A stretch of DNA of 64,000 nucleotides, from NCBI RefSeq assembly GCF_011397635.1, contig NC_064772.1, positions 12,353,035 to 12,417,034 on the forward strand, given 5' to 3'. The DNA is from Epinephelus fuscoguttatus. Its lineage: Eukaryota > Chordata > Actinopteri > Perciformes > Serranidae. Below, piece after piece: positions 11,801 through 22,619 of this stretch. The notes under the pieces are model-generated. The model had not been told where the DNA came from. It made no database searches and saw nothing but the letters and a program-made list of their open reading frames with translations. A program made the position numbers and the translations under genes. Positions within the stretch are counted from its first letter, which is position 1; the number at the start of each line of letters is the position of its first letter.

Positions 11801-12170
11801 ATTCATCTTCTAACCGCTTCATCCTCTTGAGGGTCGCGAAGGGGGCTGGAGCCTATCCCAGCTGACATCGGGCGAGAGGCAGGGTACACCCTGGACAGGT
11901 CGCCAGACTATCGCGGGGCTGACACATAGAGACAAACAACCATTCACACTCACATTCACACCTACGGACAATTTAGAGTTATCAATTAACCTAGTCCCCA
12001 ATCTGCATGTCTTTGGACTGTGGGAGGAAGCCGGAGTGCCCGGAGAGAACCCACGCTGACACGGGGAGAACATGCAAACTCCACACAGAAGGGCTCCCAC
12101 GCCCGGGATCGTACCGGCAACCCTCTTGCTGTGAGGTGACAGTGCTAACCACCACACCACCGTGCCGCCT
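11801..12170 (-). repeat. common teleost LINE/SINE-type interspersed repeat
   Basis: Contains segments I recognise from many teleost genomes: GAGGGTCGCGAAGGGGGCTG, TGGACTGTGGGAGGAAGCCG and AACATGCAAACTCCACACAG. The ATTCATC-type end on the left looks like the 3' tail of an L2-like element lying on the minus strand. Class assignment is uncertain. Confidence 0.7.
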
Positions 12171-12254
12171 ACGTATCATATCAATAGTTCTAAAATTATA
12201 TAGTTCAGATGACATGCATATGAGCTAAATTCCTCATCAGGAGGAGGAGGGCAT

Positions 12255-12875
12255 GGTGGATATTGTGATACCTAGGCAAGACAGCCGTGTTTGTTGCGAC
12301 AAAGTGGGTATTTTTAATGACATGTTGGGACATTGCTAGCCGTGTTTGTTGTAAGAAAACCATGTATTTTTTAGGAACACATTGGAACATTTCCAGCCAT
12401 GTTTACTGTGATAAAAGCAGGTATTTTTAACAACATGTTGGCACATTTCCAGCTGTGTTTGCTGCAACAAAAGTGGGCACTTTTTAACAACCCATCAGGA
12501 CATTTCCAGCCATGTTTGCTGCTACAAAGCTAGGTGTTTTTAACAACACGTTGGCACATTTCCAACCATGTTTGTGGTGACCAAACCAGGTCTTTTTTAA
12601 TACAGTTGAGGACACGTTCAGCTGTGTTTGTAGCGTCAAAAGCAGGTATTTTTATTGACATGTTGAACATTGCCAGCTGTGTTTGCTGTGAGAAAACGGT
12701 GTATTTTTTAACAACACGTCACATTTCCAGCCATGTTTGCTGTTAGAAAGCCGAGTATTTTTTATCAACATATCAGCACATTTCCAGCCATGTTTGTGGT
12801 AACCAATCAGGGTCTTTTTCACAACAGTTAAGAACGGATTCAGCCATGTTTGTAGCAACAAAACTGGGTATATTA
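12255..12875. repeat. 57-bp minisatellite array A with 4-unit higher-order structure
   Basis: About 11 degenerate tandem units of 55-57 bp. Each carries an ACATTTCCAGC, ATGTTTG or TGTGTTTG, and (C)AAAA.GGGTATTTTTAA core. A distinctive pair of units (TTTGTGGTGACCAAACCAGG, then TTTGTAGCG) recurs about 223 bp later, so the array has a four-unit higher-order period. The same family occurs inverted at 29190-30060. Confidence 0.85.
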
Positions 12876-14984
12876 AACCAAAGCATGGTCTTTTCCTAAC
12901 CCTTACCGTATGTAGAAACCAAAACATATAAATTTAACATAACTAAACAAATGTAACACATCTGTGGTTTACAGAAATGTAAAATGCAAACATTTTATTC
13001 TCGCGATTGGATTGTTTTTTCTAAACCTCACACTGAAGAACATAATGTGTTTTTGAAAAAAAAAATAACCTGCTTCTCTGTTTAGCAAAGTAAGCTAAGC
13101 TTCTCAAATGCATATGTAGTAAACTCTAAAGTGAGAAAAATTTCCAGCTAGGATTTCATAGAGCCCAAGGAGACGTCATTAAAGGTCCTGTTTTGTCTCA
13201 ACAACAGCTAAAAATCCCAGAGGCAATAAATTCACAAAATTATGAAAGAGAGAAATGCATATAATCACACTAGAGAAACAACAAACACACATTTTTCTAT
13301 AAATAATGACCTAAAATGATAAATTGCTTACCAGAGTTACCAATTTTTTTGTTGATAGATTAATTGGCTTTTCATTTGATTACAAATCTGGTCAGAGAGT
13401 TGATGCTGGTATTCTGTACTTGACACATTTTGTTTGGTACTTGAAACATTTTTGCTGTTCAATACCATAAAAACTTGGGTCTGTATCTATTTAAATGTTT
13501 TGAAAATGGTCAGTGTTGTAAGTACATGGATGTACAGATGAAATTGTATTCCCAAACCTTTAAATCATCAATTTTCCTCCTTTTGTACACAAACACACTC
13601 GCTGTCAAAATGGGTTAATGGAACAGGCTTTCCCCCCATTGACACATCAGTTTGTCTTTTGTGCCAGCAAGATGTTGTCACTAATCCATATTTTTCTGTA
13701 TTTCTCCCTCTCCCTCTCTTCCCCGTTATCGCTTTCTGTGCTGTGTAATGACATCCTTCTTCCTCACACTTCCTCCCACATTTCTCTGTCTGCCTACTTG
13801 ATTCTGAAAAATCCTCCCTGCCTTCCTTCTAACAACAGTTTAACTTCATTTTCTGCTGAGAGAATCCTTATCTCATCCCCCATTTGGAGTGATGTTTCAT
13901 GGAGCCCCTTCACTGTCTCTATTCCCCCGTCTCTTCTGTTCTCACTGCAGTTATTTTAAGCCTAACAGCAGCCTTCCCTCCTCCACATTACAGAGTAATT
14001 ATGGTATAGAATACATGTGTGCTATAGTGGTTATGTACAGTATTTAGTATGCAAGCACTGGAGATAAACTGCAAGAACGCCTTCACACAGATGGCATGCA
14101 TTTTCATTTTGCTCCTAGTTTGTTAAAAATAAAACCATTTGCTTTCTGTTCCTTTTTTACCACTAATCAAGAAATTAATTAAAACGCTAACTCCACTTAT
14201 TAAATAAATAAAACAAATGTTATTGTCCCTATTCCTCATGCAAGCTGCTGCATAATTGGGAATGCAGAGGGAACTGCTGAAACAATGACTGTGGCTTCAA
14301 GAGCAGAGATGGTTTGTTGACCTGCTGTCTTTCTTACAAAGTTAATTCCCAAACCACTATGTGAGTAGAAAATAATATTTACCTCAAGTTCATCACCGAA
14401 TTGAGTGTTTCAGCTCTTTTATAACACTGCAGCAGTCTGTATGAGACTTACTGTGTCATGAAAGTATTTTACTTACACTAATAAACTCAGCATATCCACC
14501 CTCCACCGTCATCACGTCAAGTCTGCAATATTTCTATGAATTATGGTTAATCTTTGGAACAAAGTCAGACACAATCTGCATTATTATACTGACATTATTA
14601 AGTGATCGATTCACATTAAATACAGTTTATTTATTGCTTTATAAAATTAAATGTTTCTGCTATAATTTACATTCACTGAGTCATACTTGGCAACTGTTTT
14701 TAGCTCCAAAGCAATCCCTGGTCTCATATTGCCCTAAATAAAAATGACTCCATTAGGGGTCAGAAAAATATTGATTCACTTAAGCATCGTGATTTTTTAA
14801 ATCAACTTTTTTATGCCTGAACTGATATAGTTCAAATGCAGAAGTGGAAAGAAGTAGCTGCTTTTATTTTGGTAATCAATGAGTGACATGACATCGTATC
14901 TGTTTCAAGAAAAACAAAGCTGAAGTGAGAAAGCAGGAAATGTCAATGGTCTGAGGACACAGATTTTAAGTGGCTGTAGCAAGT

Positions 14985-15443
14985 TTAATGGACGTAGCTA
15001 CCATGACATCACCCACTAATTTGTGCACTCTTGAAGCCTTGAGTTTGGCATTTTCAGCTGTAGGCTATCTTGGGTTTGGAGAAGTGGTTCCATATTTGGG
15101 CAAGAGGCTGGTGCTGTGGAGGAGCGAGGGGTGGATCTGACTAAGAAGCTAAGGACACTATTGGTAGACAGCCTGTCACTCAAAATGGTCCATCCTTAAT
15201 TATGTGTAAATTTAAGCCTTAATAAAATGCAACCAGGTGAGTAATATAAAAATGTAACCCCTGTTCAGTTGTCATGAATGTTGAATTTAACTACAGAGAG
15301 GAAAACCATTTTTCGTACCAGGTTGTAAACATGTTTAATTTAAGTGTAAAGTTGGGGATTTCAACATGAGGGTCAATAGGGACTGACTCACTCCTGGAGC
15401 CAGCCTCAAGTGGCCGTTCAAAGAACTGCAGTTTTTGGCACTT
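14985..15443. repeat. dispersed repeat family R1, copy 1
   Basis: Shares many blocks with 51872-52300 in the same orientation: TAGCTACCATGAC, GAGCGAGGGGTGGATCTGAC, AGACAGCCTGTCACTCAAA, TTTAAGCCTTAATAAAATG and GAGCCAGCCTCAAGTGGCC. Length about 460 bp, no coding capacity seen. Family not named. Confidence 0.8.
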
Positions 15444-15734
15444 GCATGTTGGCTTCACTTTTTAGCCCAGGGGTTGCCACTTTGATTAGACCCAGCCCAC
15501 TGTGACCCCTGGCACTTGGGTTTGCACCTGAATTTAAGTTGCTACAATCGCAACTGAAGCTCCTTCTCTGGAGCTGCAGCCCATTCCCCTCCTGGAAAAG
15601 TAGTCTATGGAGGCAGGGAGTGAGGCAAAAGGACCACTGGATGCAATAGCTAATTGTTGTCTCAGAGCAGAGCAAGAACGGGCTGCGGTAATCTCTACAA
15701 TGAAATAAGATTTTACTCATTTTTAATTGTATAT

Positions 15735-15990
15735 TTATTTACCACTTTTCTATGCAGTATATGATGCTGCTGAATTACAAGTCAGAAAAACTGACTAGCA
15801 TATGATGCGCATTGTTTTTTGGAAATCTAACGATATACTGTCTTTAGAAGTGTATGGTTCAACCTTTTCCCATGGTCTAGAAATCAAAAAATTAAAAAAC
15901 AAACAAACATTAAAATAATTGTAATATCCACTCCTAATACTTAAATATCGCAATACATATCAAATTGGCACCCAAGTATCATGAGGTATA
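15735..15990. repeat. dispersed repeat family R2, copy 1
   Basis: Shares TATGCAGTATATGATG, ATCGCAATACATAT and GCACCCAAGTATCATGA with 38925-39160, in the same order and orientation. The AAAACAAACAAAC spacer is also similar. The class is unknown; the ATATCGCAATA motif resembles hAT-derived elements. Confidence 0.65.
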
Positions 15991-16193
15991 CAGAGGAATG
16001 AGGTATACAGATTGTAAATTTAAAAAAAAAAGACTGGTATCGGAAGAGTACAGTATCATCAAATACCCTGAATTGAGGTATCTGAATTAGTATCGGGAGA
16101 GACAAAGTTAGATTGTTGCATCTCCACTTGCATCTCAAGTGCAATAGCACTGTTTTTTGCGAGGGTCCTAAGGACGGAGGGATGTCATTTGCT

Positions 16194-16281
16194 GTAAAGC
16201 CCTCTGAGGCAAACTGTGATTGTGATATTGGGCTTTATAAATAAAATGGATTGATTGATTGGTTGATTTATTGATTGATTG
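16194..16281. repeat. retroelement 3' tail with GATT repeats
   Basis: GGGCTTTATAAATAAAATGG followed by (GATT)n is the 3'-end pattern of a widespread teleost retroelement. It is only a short tail. Confidence 0.55.
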
Positions 16282-17271
16282 AAGTACAGCTAATGGTTCA
16301 CATGATATGTCGTCAGTACGACCACATTTGGAAATGACAGTATTTCCTTGAAAACACTGATGGTGTTGCACTTATTTGTGCATATAACAAGTAGCTGAAG
16401 TAACTGCATTACTTGTGTCAACAAAACATACAAAGAGTTGGAGAAGTCCAAGTTCAAGTCCCAGTTACTTTCTTACCCCTGCAAAGTGCACACATGGCCA
16501 GTCCCTATATGTGGTGGCTTTAATTGATGGCTGATCAGGAAAGTTACAAAAAGTCCAAATCCCACATTGGAAATGTGTGTGAAGATTTTAGCAATCTTCA
16601 ACAATCTAACAAGCAATTTTTTGAAAGTATACTGACACCCTAAAAATAAAATAAAAAATGTAATCAAGTTAGAGCTCAACATTTGTAAATGTAAAACAGT
16701 ACAAATCCCTCTGGTTTCAGCTCTGGATTTGTTCCAGACTCCAGATCAAGAGCCGCAACTTAACAATGTACCTTTTTAGATCCTTTGGATTGAGTTTCTG
16801 CCACCAGTCAGAAAATGTATTGTTAGTGCCAAATCAAGTTCATGCCCCACCTCTTGTCAGTCATTTTGATGATGTGTCTACTTTGAAATGGCATTCAGCC
16901 TGAGGCTGGCATCTGCAAAAACCCATCACAGGTACTAAAGAAGTAGACAGTGAATATCGGCAGTCTGAGGTATAAAAGCAATGACAATGTTCACTGTGGC
17001 TCCCACCTGCAATGTGTTAGCTTCACTTTTCTTTGATTTGTTGGTGCTTTAATCCACTGCTTTTTTATTGAGTCTTTTGCTAAGACTTCCCTGCGTTCAA
17101 CTATGAGAAGTAATTGAGAAGTGCACATCCCAAAATGTCCTGAACTGAAAGATTATTTCCAGGCAAACGGGGGATGAAGCCATGGACGTGCAGAATTATG
17201 AAGACTCAACATGTCAAATATATCTTGGTTATTTGTTATTTTACCAGTAAAAGTATTAGTTTTAAACCTAC

Positions 17272-17986
17272 CAAGCATGACGAAAGGGATGCCCAGGTAC
17301 GTAGAGTTGTAGGTGGCCCCGGTCAGGTTGAGTATCCCAGCAGCAGTGAGGCCTGACAGTGTGATTGACAGCAGAGCCAGCAGTCCCAACCAGGGTTTAG
17401 ACCTCACACAGTCCCTCATGGAGCAGCAGAGGACAGCCAGCACCCCGCACGCCCCCAAGCTGGCCAACAGGGGGCGGCGTGCCAGCACAGAAGAGAACTG
17501 AAAGTCTGTCCTCAGAGATGAGGAAGTAGAGGGATACAGCCCCAGCTTAGGGTGCAACGCTGCAAAGTGCTGTAACTCAGCACAGAAGGCCTTTTCCCAT
17601 TGGCTGGCCACCCGGTCCATCAGGCCGCCGCGGGCTTGGAGGTAGTAGGTGAGCTGCAACGCCCTGGCAGAACGCACACCTTCTCCCCTGGCTCCTGTCC
17701 CCGGACCTCGCACCGCCCCACTGGGACCCCAGCCCTGCACGCCACCTAGCTGGTGGCCAATGTACGCCTGCCGTCCATCAGCCAGCTGCGTAATCGGGTA
17801 CCGCAGGTTTGGGATGGAGCGGTTGGAGGTGCGAGCTGACTGGATCTCCTCCATTGCGCGGATGATGTCATCGATGATGCAGACATTCTTGTCGTCAGGG
17901 AGACAGAGGTAGGAGAAGGAGTAGTTGAAGCTGTTGACGCCTGTGGCTGGGACCGTCACCTGCATCTGGTAGATCCGCCTGTGGAG
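17272..17986 (-). CDS. ptchd1: ptchd1 exon 2 (residues 117-355)
   Basis: Acceptor TTTGCACACAG|CTC and donor CTTG|GTAGGT; 715 nt, ending in phase 1 within the Gly355 codon. It encodes most of the first extracellular loop (CIIDDIIRAMEEIQ, YPITQLADGRQAYIGHQLGG, RSARALQLTYYLQ). It continues into the start of the sterol-sensing-type region (CCSMRDCVRSKPWLGLL, LTAAGILNLTG, YNSTYLGIPFVML), which closely matches human PTCHD1. A Gly/Arg-rich insert of about 15 residues (200-219) stands where human has a short spacer. Confidence 0.95.
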
Positions 17987-18849
17987 CTGTGTGCAAAGGA
18001 AACACACACATGCAAACACACACACAAAAACAAGAAAGGAGTTAGTTTCCCTGCGGCCCAATTTAGCTAAAATAAACTGTGGCAGGAGCGAAAAAAGTTT
18101 CTCTGTGTGCAGAGCAGCAAAACTCAGTGTGTGGCTCGTTAACTTTGTGTGCTTCAACTTTCTGTTTGTCTGTGTGAATAAGAGAAAGAGATATGTGGGG
18201 GAGTGTGCGTGTGTGTCTTACTCGACAGAGTAACAATAGTGGTCTCAGAATCCTCCTCCGTTTCTATGGCGAGAGGACAACAGTGCCAGTATCCACAGAA
18301 CTGGTTACTAAGCAACAGGCCTGATGCCAGTCTGCCACAGCGAACATGGGCAGAGCCGTCTCCCACCTCAGAGTGCTGCATTGATTCGAGACAGGGAGTG
18401 TGTGTGTGTTTGTGTGTATGTGTGTGGGAATGTCACTTGAAAATTATTTGTTTTGAAAGTTTACTCTTTTTACCATCCTGTTGTAAAATTAAACAATTCT
18501 TCATTTCATTTCTGTCACTTTTTACTGCCCAAATACACCAGTCTGTCAATATATTGTTAGCAGTTTCCTGGTAGGACCTTAAATTTCCCGATTCCAGTGC
18601 CTCAGATCCCTAAATTAAGTTTAACGACCCATCAGTAATGTTTTCAGCCCATTAACTGCAAGTATACTCACATATATAATTGAAATTAGATATATAATTA
18701 AATCAAAGCATTTTGTGATTAATTGATCATAACTGAATATATCCTGATTTACTCATTATAAAATTGTAGATTTCAAAGCAGTGTTGCAAGATTTTTGTAC
18801 GCAATCATCTAAATGCCAGTGTCAGGGTATATTTTAACTGGTCTTTGTA

Positions 18850-19112
18850 ATCATGTATAGTTGTCCCTGTTTTTTCTTGTTTGTTTGTTTTGCGTTTTTG
18901 TGGTTCACTTATAGCATATATTAACATACTTTTTAGCTTTTCTTTGTGTTTTATATTGCTTGTTTAAGAGCTGTATATTATTATTTTGGATTTTTGCAAT
19001 ATGTTGTCTTTCTGTAACTTTATGTTGCTGCCTGTCTTGGCAAGGAAATTCTTGAAAACGAGATTTTTAATCTCAACAGGTTTTTCTGGTTTAATAAAGG
19101 TTAAATAAATAA
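18850..19112 (+). repeat. LINE 3'-UTR/tail fragment
   Basis: Contains GCTGCCTGTCTTGGCAAGGA, GAGATTTTTAATCTCAACAGG and an end in AATAAAGGTTAAATAAATAA. This is a 3' terminus repeatedly seen in teleost LINEs. Only the terminal part is recognisable. Confidence 0.6.
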
Positions 19113-19784
19113 GATACAAAAAAGGGGGTGTTAAGTCCTGTTTTATGAGAAAATCTGAAAGTCATAGATTTTAATTCTGTGTTTTTAATTTTACCGGTGA
19201 AGCAGCTCTGTTGTAGGCATGGGCACCAAGGATTTCATCTCTAACTTGTGTTTCTTGTCAAATATTCAGATTCAGATTTCTCTGGCTTGGACCTCTCTGG
19301 TGTTTAGAGGGTTAAAGAAAACATCAGTTTCACCAGCAAGTTAAAAATCTTTAATCAAGGCTTAGTCTGACTCACTGGATGTAGACTGTGTAGAATGTGG
19401 CTTTTGGCCCCTTCCTCTATCTGCATGTTACCATTTTCAAAATCCCCTTCACTGTACGGGACACAACTTTACCAACCTCTGAATTAACAACCTACACGCT
19501 GAAAATGGCACGTTTTGACAAAGATCTGGATCGTGCCCTAAGTCATGACTGCTTTATTCTTTCAGTGAATTGTTGTTAAGATCTCCAATGAATAAAACAG
19601 CTTGTGAACACACCTCTGAAAAGCCCAGACTCTGTTGTCAGAGAAATGTTACTCTGTTTTCTGACACAGCCAGTCATTGCTGATTTCAAGACATTTCCAG
19701 ATACCTGAATTCAATCCTTTTTGCAGCTAAGAGTCCACTGCCATGCTAGCAGCTCTGCGAGGCTTCAATCCTTTTTGCAGCTAA

Positions 19785-20401
19785 TGCCTCGTTACTTACA
19801 TGTATGGCTGGTGTCTGTAGATCCGTAAATATACGGATGATGCCTCTAGTTTCCAATGCAAGGAAGTGCATTTCTTTATGGATAGAAATCTGATAGAAGC
19901 TACCTGTAGCCATGGAGGAGAGGCTAATTTTGTCTGTTTTTCGCCATCCTCTAATTTGTAATATGCGCTTGGAACATTATCAGGACAAAAACAGGACCTG
20001 CCAGGTACGTGGCATCTTTTGTGAAATATTTAGGCTAATTAAAAAGACGCATGAACGGCTGAACAAGTCACAATGACAATCTAACTGTATATAATATATA
20101 ACCATATTTTAACAGAATAACATTACTTAGAAACACAATATGTTAAAACTAAATAAACAAGTTCTTTTTAATCATACAAACTCACTTGATGATCAACACA
20201 GGCAACTGAATTCAAGAAAATAGCCTGTTAGCGAGTTAGCAGCCTGTTAGCTAAGCTAACACGCTGTCATACGGTCTCTCCAAAATCCACCGCAAAAGTT
20301 AACTTTTTTTTAACATACTCAAGACAAAGTGGGGACCGAAATATTACAGAGGGGAGGAGGTTGCCTCATCTCCATACACATACATAAGTGGAAACGAGGC
20401 C
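19785..20401. mobile_element. PIF/Harbinger-like MITE
   Basis: Ends TGCCTCGTTACTTACATGTA and, as reverse complement, GGCCTCGTTTCCACTTATGT are inverted repeats. It is flanked by TAA at 19782-19784 and 20402-20404. The flanking DNA carries a duplicated AGCAGCTCTG(C/T)GAGGCT block on both sides (19728-19764 and 20402-20438), suggesting insertion into an older repeat. Length 617 bp. Confidence 0.65.
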
Positions 20402-20801
20402 TAAGAGTCTATTGCCAAACTAGCAGCTCTGTGAGGCTGTATCCAAACACAGTGTCGCTTTGAGCTAAATGCTAATGTCAGCATGCTAACATGCCCACAA
20501 AGACAATGATAAAGGTATAATATGTAGTTTTTCCACATAAAAATATCTAAAAACGACTAAACCAATATTACATATTTTGTTTAGTTGTGTACTTTGATTA
20601 TCAGAAATGTTTCCAACAATTTTTCAAACCCAGATAAATATGAAATATTAATAAAAGTTACGGACCGTGTCATTAGGTTGCATGTCAATGGCGACGTAAC
20701 TCCAGTTACCATAGCCATTAAATGAAGGAGAAGAAGAAGAAGCAGACCAGGTGAGACGTCAGAGAATGAACGTTACTGTTGCTTGGCTAAGCTAACTCAT
20801 C

Positions 20802-21036
20802 ATGGATCATGATTATGCATTGACGGTTGCTGCACCTTCTGATACCGAAGCTGTCCCGGTAAACAAGCCGGTAAAACGGAAACATACGGGTCAACCAAGC
20901 ATCCCAGAAGAATTTGGGATAAGAAGAGAGCTAAATCAAGGATAAATATTGGTGTGGCCTTTCTGAGATGGAGAGAGCTTCGTGAAAATCTAGGACTACA
21001 ATTTGACGCCGACCTCGCATGTGTTCTACTAGACAG
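20802..21036 (+). pseudogene. transposon-borne coding fragment with splice donor
   Basis: A short frame from ATG at 20802 breaks near 20914 and continues in another frame. That frame reads from 20915 WDKKRAKSRINIGVAF, LRWRELRENLGL, then FDADLACVLLDR, ending at a good donor (AG|GTAAGC, 21037). I recognise the pattern R.NIG.AF.RWR.L......D.ELA.FLLD from many teleost transposon-derived predicted proteins. One frame break makes this copy non-functional. Its parent element lies between the two ends of another repeat. Confidence 0.5.
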
Positions 21037-21267
21037 GTAAGCAAACATCTGGCTGATGTTATCGAAATATTAATCATTTCCACCAGTGTACTGCAAGCAG
21101 GACTGCTGCCCGCCGGGGCACCAGCACTCCGGCCAGCAGCAGATCTGTATCTGTTATATGACTACAACTCCCATGATCCCACGCTACTTTGTGACGTCAT
21201 CCAACTCCATCTTCTGTTACTGTTTTGGTTTGAGACCCCTAGAGGCAGAAAATTATATATTGCATGT

Positions 21268-21690
21268 TTAAAGGGACAGCTCACCCCCCCAAAAAAATAT
21301 ACATATTTTTCCTATTTCCTGTAGTGCTATTTATGAATCAAGAGCATTGCGCCTACCACTGCACACAGGAAAGCATGCATCTACTGCTAGCTCACCTAGA
21401 TCCACTGAGCTAGCTACCATTACAGCTTAGCCGGAGAGGACGCCATTTTTACATCTCATGTTGTCAAGCCATTCATCCATGAGTAGATGCATGCTTCCTT
21501 CTACGCAGTGATACAGTTGCCGGGTGTAGTTTGGTATGAAAAAAATAGTTCCTACATGGAATTGCTCACAACAAGGTCTGTGGTTATCTTGAGTAACCGG
21601 GTCATGATTTTGCATTGAGCACCAATGCAATGCACCAATTACATTGAAGAGAAGGCAAACATCTCTACAAAGTACAACCAAGGCTGAGCA
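21268..21690. repeat. partial MITE related to 44588-45301
   Basis: Begins AAAGGGACAGCTCACCCC, close to the AAAGGGGCAGTTCACCCC end at 44591. It shares the interior CACAACAAGGTCTGTGG and TTGAGTAACCGGGTCATG. The right end is not clear. Confidence 0.6.
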
Positions 21691-22564
21691 GGTTTGTGTT
21701 GATAAACCGAAGTATTGGACACATAAAAAATATGACCTGCTGGTAATACTAGATGAAGAGTCAGGTCAGATCACTAAAGTCTGTAAGCTTCATCCTCTGG
21801 GGATCATGAATTTCAGTACAAACTTTCATGACATCCATCCAACAGTTGTTGAGATATTTCAGTCTGGCTCAAAGTAGCAAATTGATAGATAGACCGACTT
21901 TGACTCTTGTGGATGACTGGATACTTTATGACATCCCACCAGGATATCACCACCACAGATAAGACATTGCTGTTTTATCAGAACAAGAAAATCAGCTCTC
22001 TGAACAACAGGAACAAAGCTAATGTGTTTTGACAAAATCGAAGAGCAAGAGCGTGTTTTGACTCACAATGCTGCACAGCCACCAATTAATCATATTTACA
22101 GTGATATCTATCATGGGAGAGGGAGAGTTTCCGATTCCTTCACTGAGAGGAGCTGAAACAGACCAGAATTCAGTGCAGTCACCGAGCGTGACTCACAACT
22201 CATACTCTTGCTGCAAGTGGTGATCCTGTCTAGTACTGGCTATCACTGCTATTGCTGTCTCATGCAACAAGTTCTCACAGGGTCATTCGATGGCATTTTA
22301 GGAAACGTAACTCATAAACTGATGCACAAGTAGACAAGGCAGGATGAGTAGGAGAAGTACTCTTGAACCTCACTGCTGATACGTAACAGTGTAACATTAT
22401 GTAACAGTTGGTTTTTTTTCCACTCTCTTTTATACACCATCCTGTTTCTCTGTGGCAGTAAATGATGCATGGGCTTAAACTAGCCTGTCTCTTAACTGTG
22501 GCAGTCCTCTGTGGACCGACACTGTGTTCTGGGTGTGTGAAGTGGGTCACAATAACCATATGAA

Positions 22565-22577
22565 ACACACACACACA

Positions 22578-22617
<40 letters not shown>
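22565..22617. repeat. (AC)n microsatellite
   Basis: Nearly perfect AC dinucleotide tract of about 53 bp with one interruption. Confidence 0.95.

Positions 22618-22619
<2 letters not shown>

Larger units (their letters stand above)
8528..17271 (-). other. ptchd1: ptchd1 intron 2
   Basis: Phase 1 intron GTAGGT...CATCAG at the position shared with human PTCHD1 (within the Gly codon of VMLGHG). Contents: hAT-like element, an L2-type repeat (11801-12170), a 57-bp minisatellite (12255-12875), and dispersed repeats at 14985-15443, 15735-15990 and 16194-16281. About 12900-14970 and 16300-17150 are AT-rich with nothing recognised. Confidence 0.85.
20456..21900 (+). repeat. interrupted copy of a common percomorph repeat
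   Basis: The left piece (20456-20515, TTTGAGCTAAATGCTAATG and AGCATGCTAACATG) and the right piece (21690-21900, GAAGTATTGGACA, CATCCTCTGGGGATCATGAA, GTTGTTGAGATATTTCAGTC) look like the two ends of one widespread teleost repeat. About 1.2 kb of other repeats, including 20700-21260 and 21268 onward, separate them. Confidence 0.6.

Noticed and set aside
12255..12875. Regularly spaced repeats resembling a CRISPR array
   Set aside because: Units are tandem with no unique spacers, they diverge throughout, and the context is a vertebrate intron.
13618..13959. 113-codon plus-strand frame rich in Leu/Ser
   Set aside because: It is pyrimidine-rich intronic sequence with no recognisable domain or splice context.
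17153..17271. Frame continuing past ptchd1 exon 2 (RFKTNTFTG...)
   Set aside because: A consensus donor GTAGGT interrupts the conserved VMLGHGLFG; the continuation is intron.
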